Shown here: piece after piece, positions 5,360-5,703 of the stretch
How the letters are laid out: every line of letters begins with the position of its first letter
How positions within the stretch are numbered: position 1 is the stretch's first letter
Origin: Deltaproteobacteria bacterium
GTDB lineage: Bacteria; Desulfobacterota; Dissulfuribacteria; Dissulfuribacterales; UBA3076
Length of the DNA stretch: 5,703 nt
Assembly (NCBI GenBank): GCA_030618205.1
Contig: JAUXDR010000084.1
Span: 1 to 5,703, forward strand
Reading direction: 5' to 3'
The notes under the pieces: generated by a model
Databases searched by the model: none
Seen by the model: the letters and a program-made list of their open reading frames with translations, nothing else
Told to the model about the DNA's origin: nothing
Translations under genes and position numbers: made by a program

Positions 5360-5703
5360 CTAACCACCAGGAGCCTTATATCTCTTATAAATTAACATCA
5401 GGCCTTCTAAAACAAGGTCCGGCAATACTGTTTCTACTAGAGAGCAATGCGGGGCTATTATCGGTGCCAGTCCTCCCGTAGCTATCACCCTGGGTTTTTG
5501 AGCAAATTCCGTTAAAAGACGACTTATGATTCCGTCTGTCAGACCGGCAAAGCCATAGATGATACCGGCCTTGATTGCCGAGGCAGTGTCCTGACCCAGG
5601 GCAGTTTCAGGTTTGGCAAAAAGTTCCACCCTTGGGAGCCTGGAAGTACCTTTAAAAAGGGCCTCTGCCGCTAGGAGCAAGCCGGGAGCTATGGAACCAC
5701 CCA
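5360..5703 (-). CDS. coaX: Type III pantothenate kinase, C-terminal part (5' end outside window)
   Basis: CoaX phosphorylates pantothenate in the first step of coenzyme A synthesis, in the cytosol; the type III enzyme belongs to the ASKHA fold. About 113 codons are visible of a family length near 255 residues; the stop is at 5360-5362 and the gene runs out of the window on the right. The visible part reads GGSIAPG, then LLLAAEALFKGTSRLPRVEL, the PETALGQDTASAIKAG segment, GIIYGFAGLTDGII, VIATGGLAPIIAPH and the family-typical end DLVLEGLMLIYKRY. The TTG at 5678-5680 is an internal leucine codon, not a start, because conserved residues continue upstream of it. It converges on waaA with only 14 bp between the two stop codons and belongs to a different transcription unit. 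Confidence 0.94.
   Translation of the reverse strand, partial: GGSIAPGLLLAAEALFKGTSRLPRVELFAKPETALGQDTASAIKAGIIYGFAGLTDGIISRLLTEFAQKPRVIATGGLAPIIAPHCSLVETVLPDLVLEGLMLIYKRYKAPGG

Noticed and set aside
5678..5680. TTG as the start of coaX, giving a short 106-residue protein.
   Set aside because: Conserved CoaX residues (GGSIAPG) continue upstream of it to the window edge, so it is an internal leucine codon.

Overview
The window carries seven genes on the plus strand and the tail of an eighth on the minus strand, packed with little spare DNA. It looks like a chromosomal housekeeping region of a Gram-negative bacterium with heptose/Kdo lipopolysaccharide. Two things suggest the Desulfobacterota (the former Deltaproteobacteria). 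One is the run YicC, RemA (DUF370), guanylate kinase next to lipopolysaccharide genes. The other is the DUF4416 gene. This placement rests on remembered gene neighbourhoods and is an inference; no rRNA or species marker is present.

Layout, left to right: the 3' part of a stand-alone ADP-heptose pathway kinase (rfaE1, 1-683); a DUF4416 protein of unknown function (716-1249); a 127-bp spacer with a heptad-repeat inverted repeat (1242-1328) that overlaps the DUF4416 stop codon; yicC endoribonuclease (1377-2258); the small remA/DUF370 gene (2281-2565); gmk (2581-3195); an RlmB-type SPOUT rRNA methyltransferase (3219-3980); a 69-bp structured leader (3981-4049); the Kdo transferase waaA (4050-5345). 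After a 14-bp gap comes the convergent C-terminal part of type III pantothenate kinase coaX (5360-5703, minus). No stretch longer than 300 bases lacks a gene. I see no tRNA, rRNA, CRISPR array, insertion sequence or phage gene.

Functionally, the two outer plus-strand genes (rfaE1, waaA) make the inner core of lipopolysaccharide. Between them lie genes for RNA turnover (yicC), rRNA modification (rlmB), guanine nucleotide supply (gmk) and a probable DNA-binding regulator (remA). The yicC-remA-gmk-rlmB block has gaps of only 15-23 bp and is probably one transcript. The two places where expression could be reset are the repeat-bearing spacer before yicC and the hairpin-rich leader before waaA. 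I found no clearly new multi-gene system. The best leads are those two intergenic structures, the DUF4416 gene, and the presence of a Bacillus-type matrix regulator homologue in a lipopolysaccharide-making cell.
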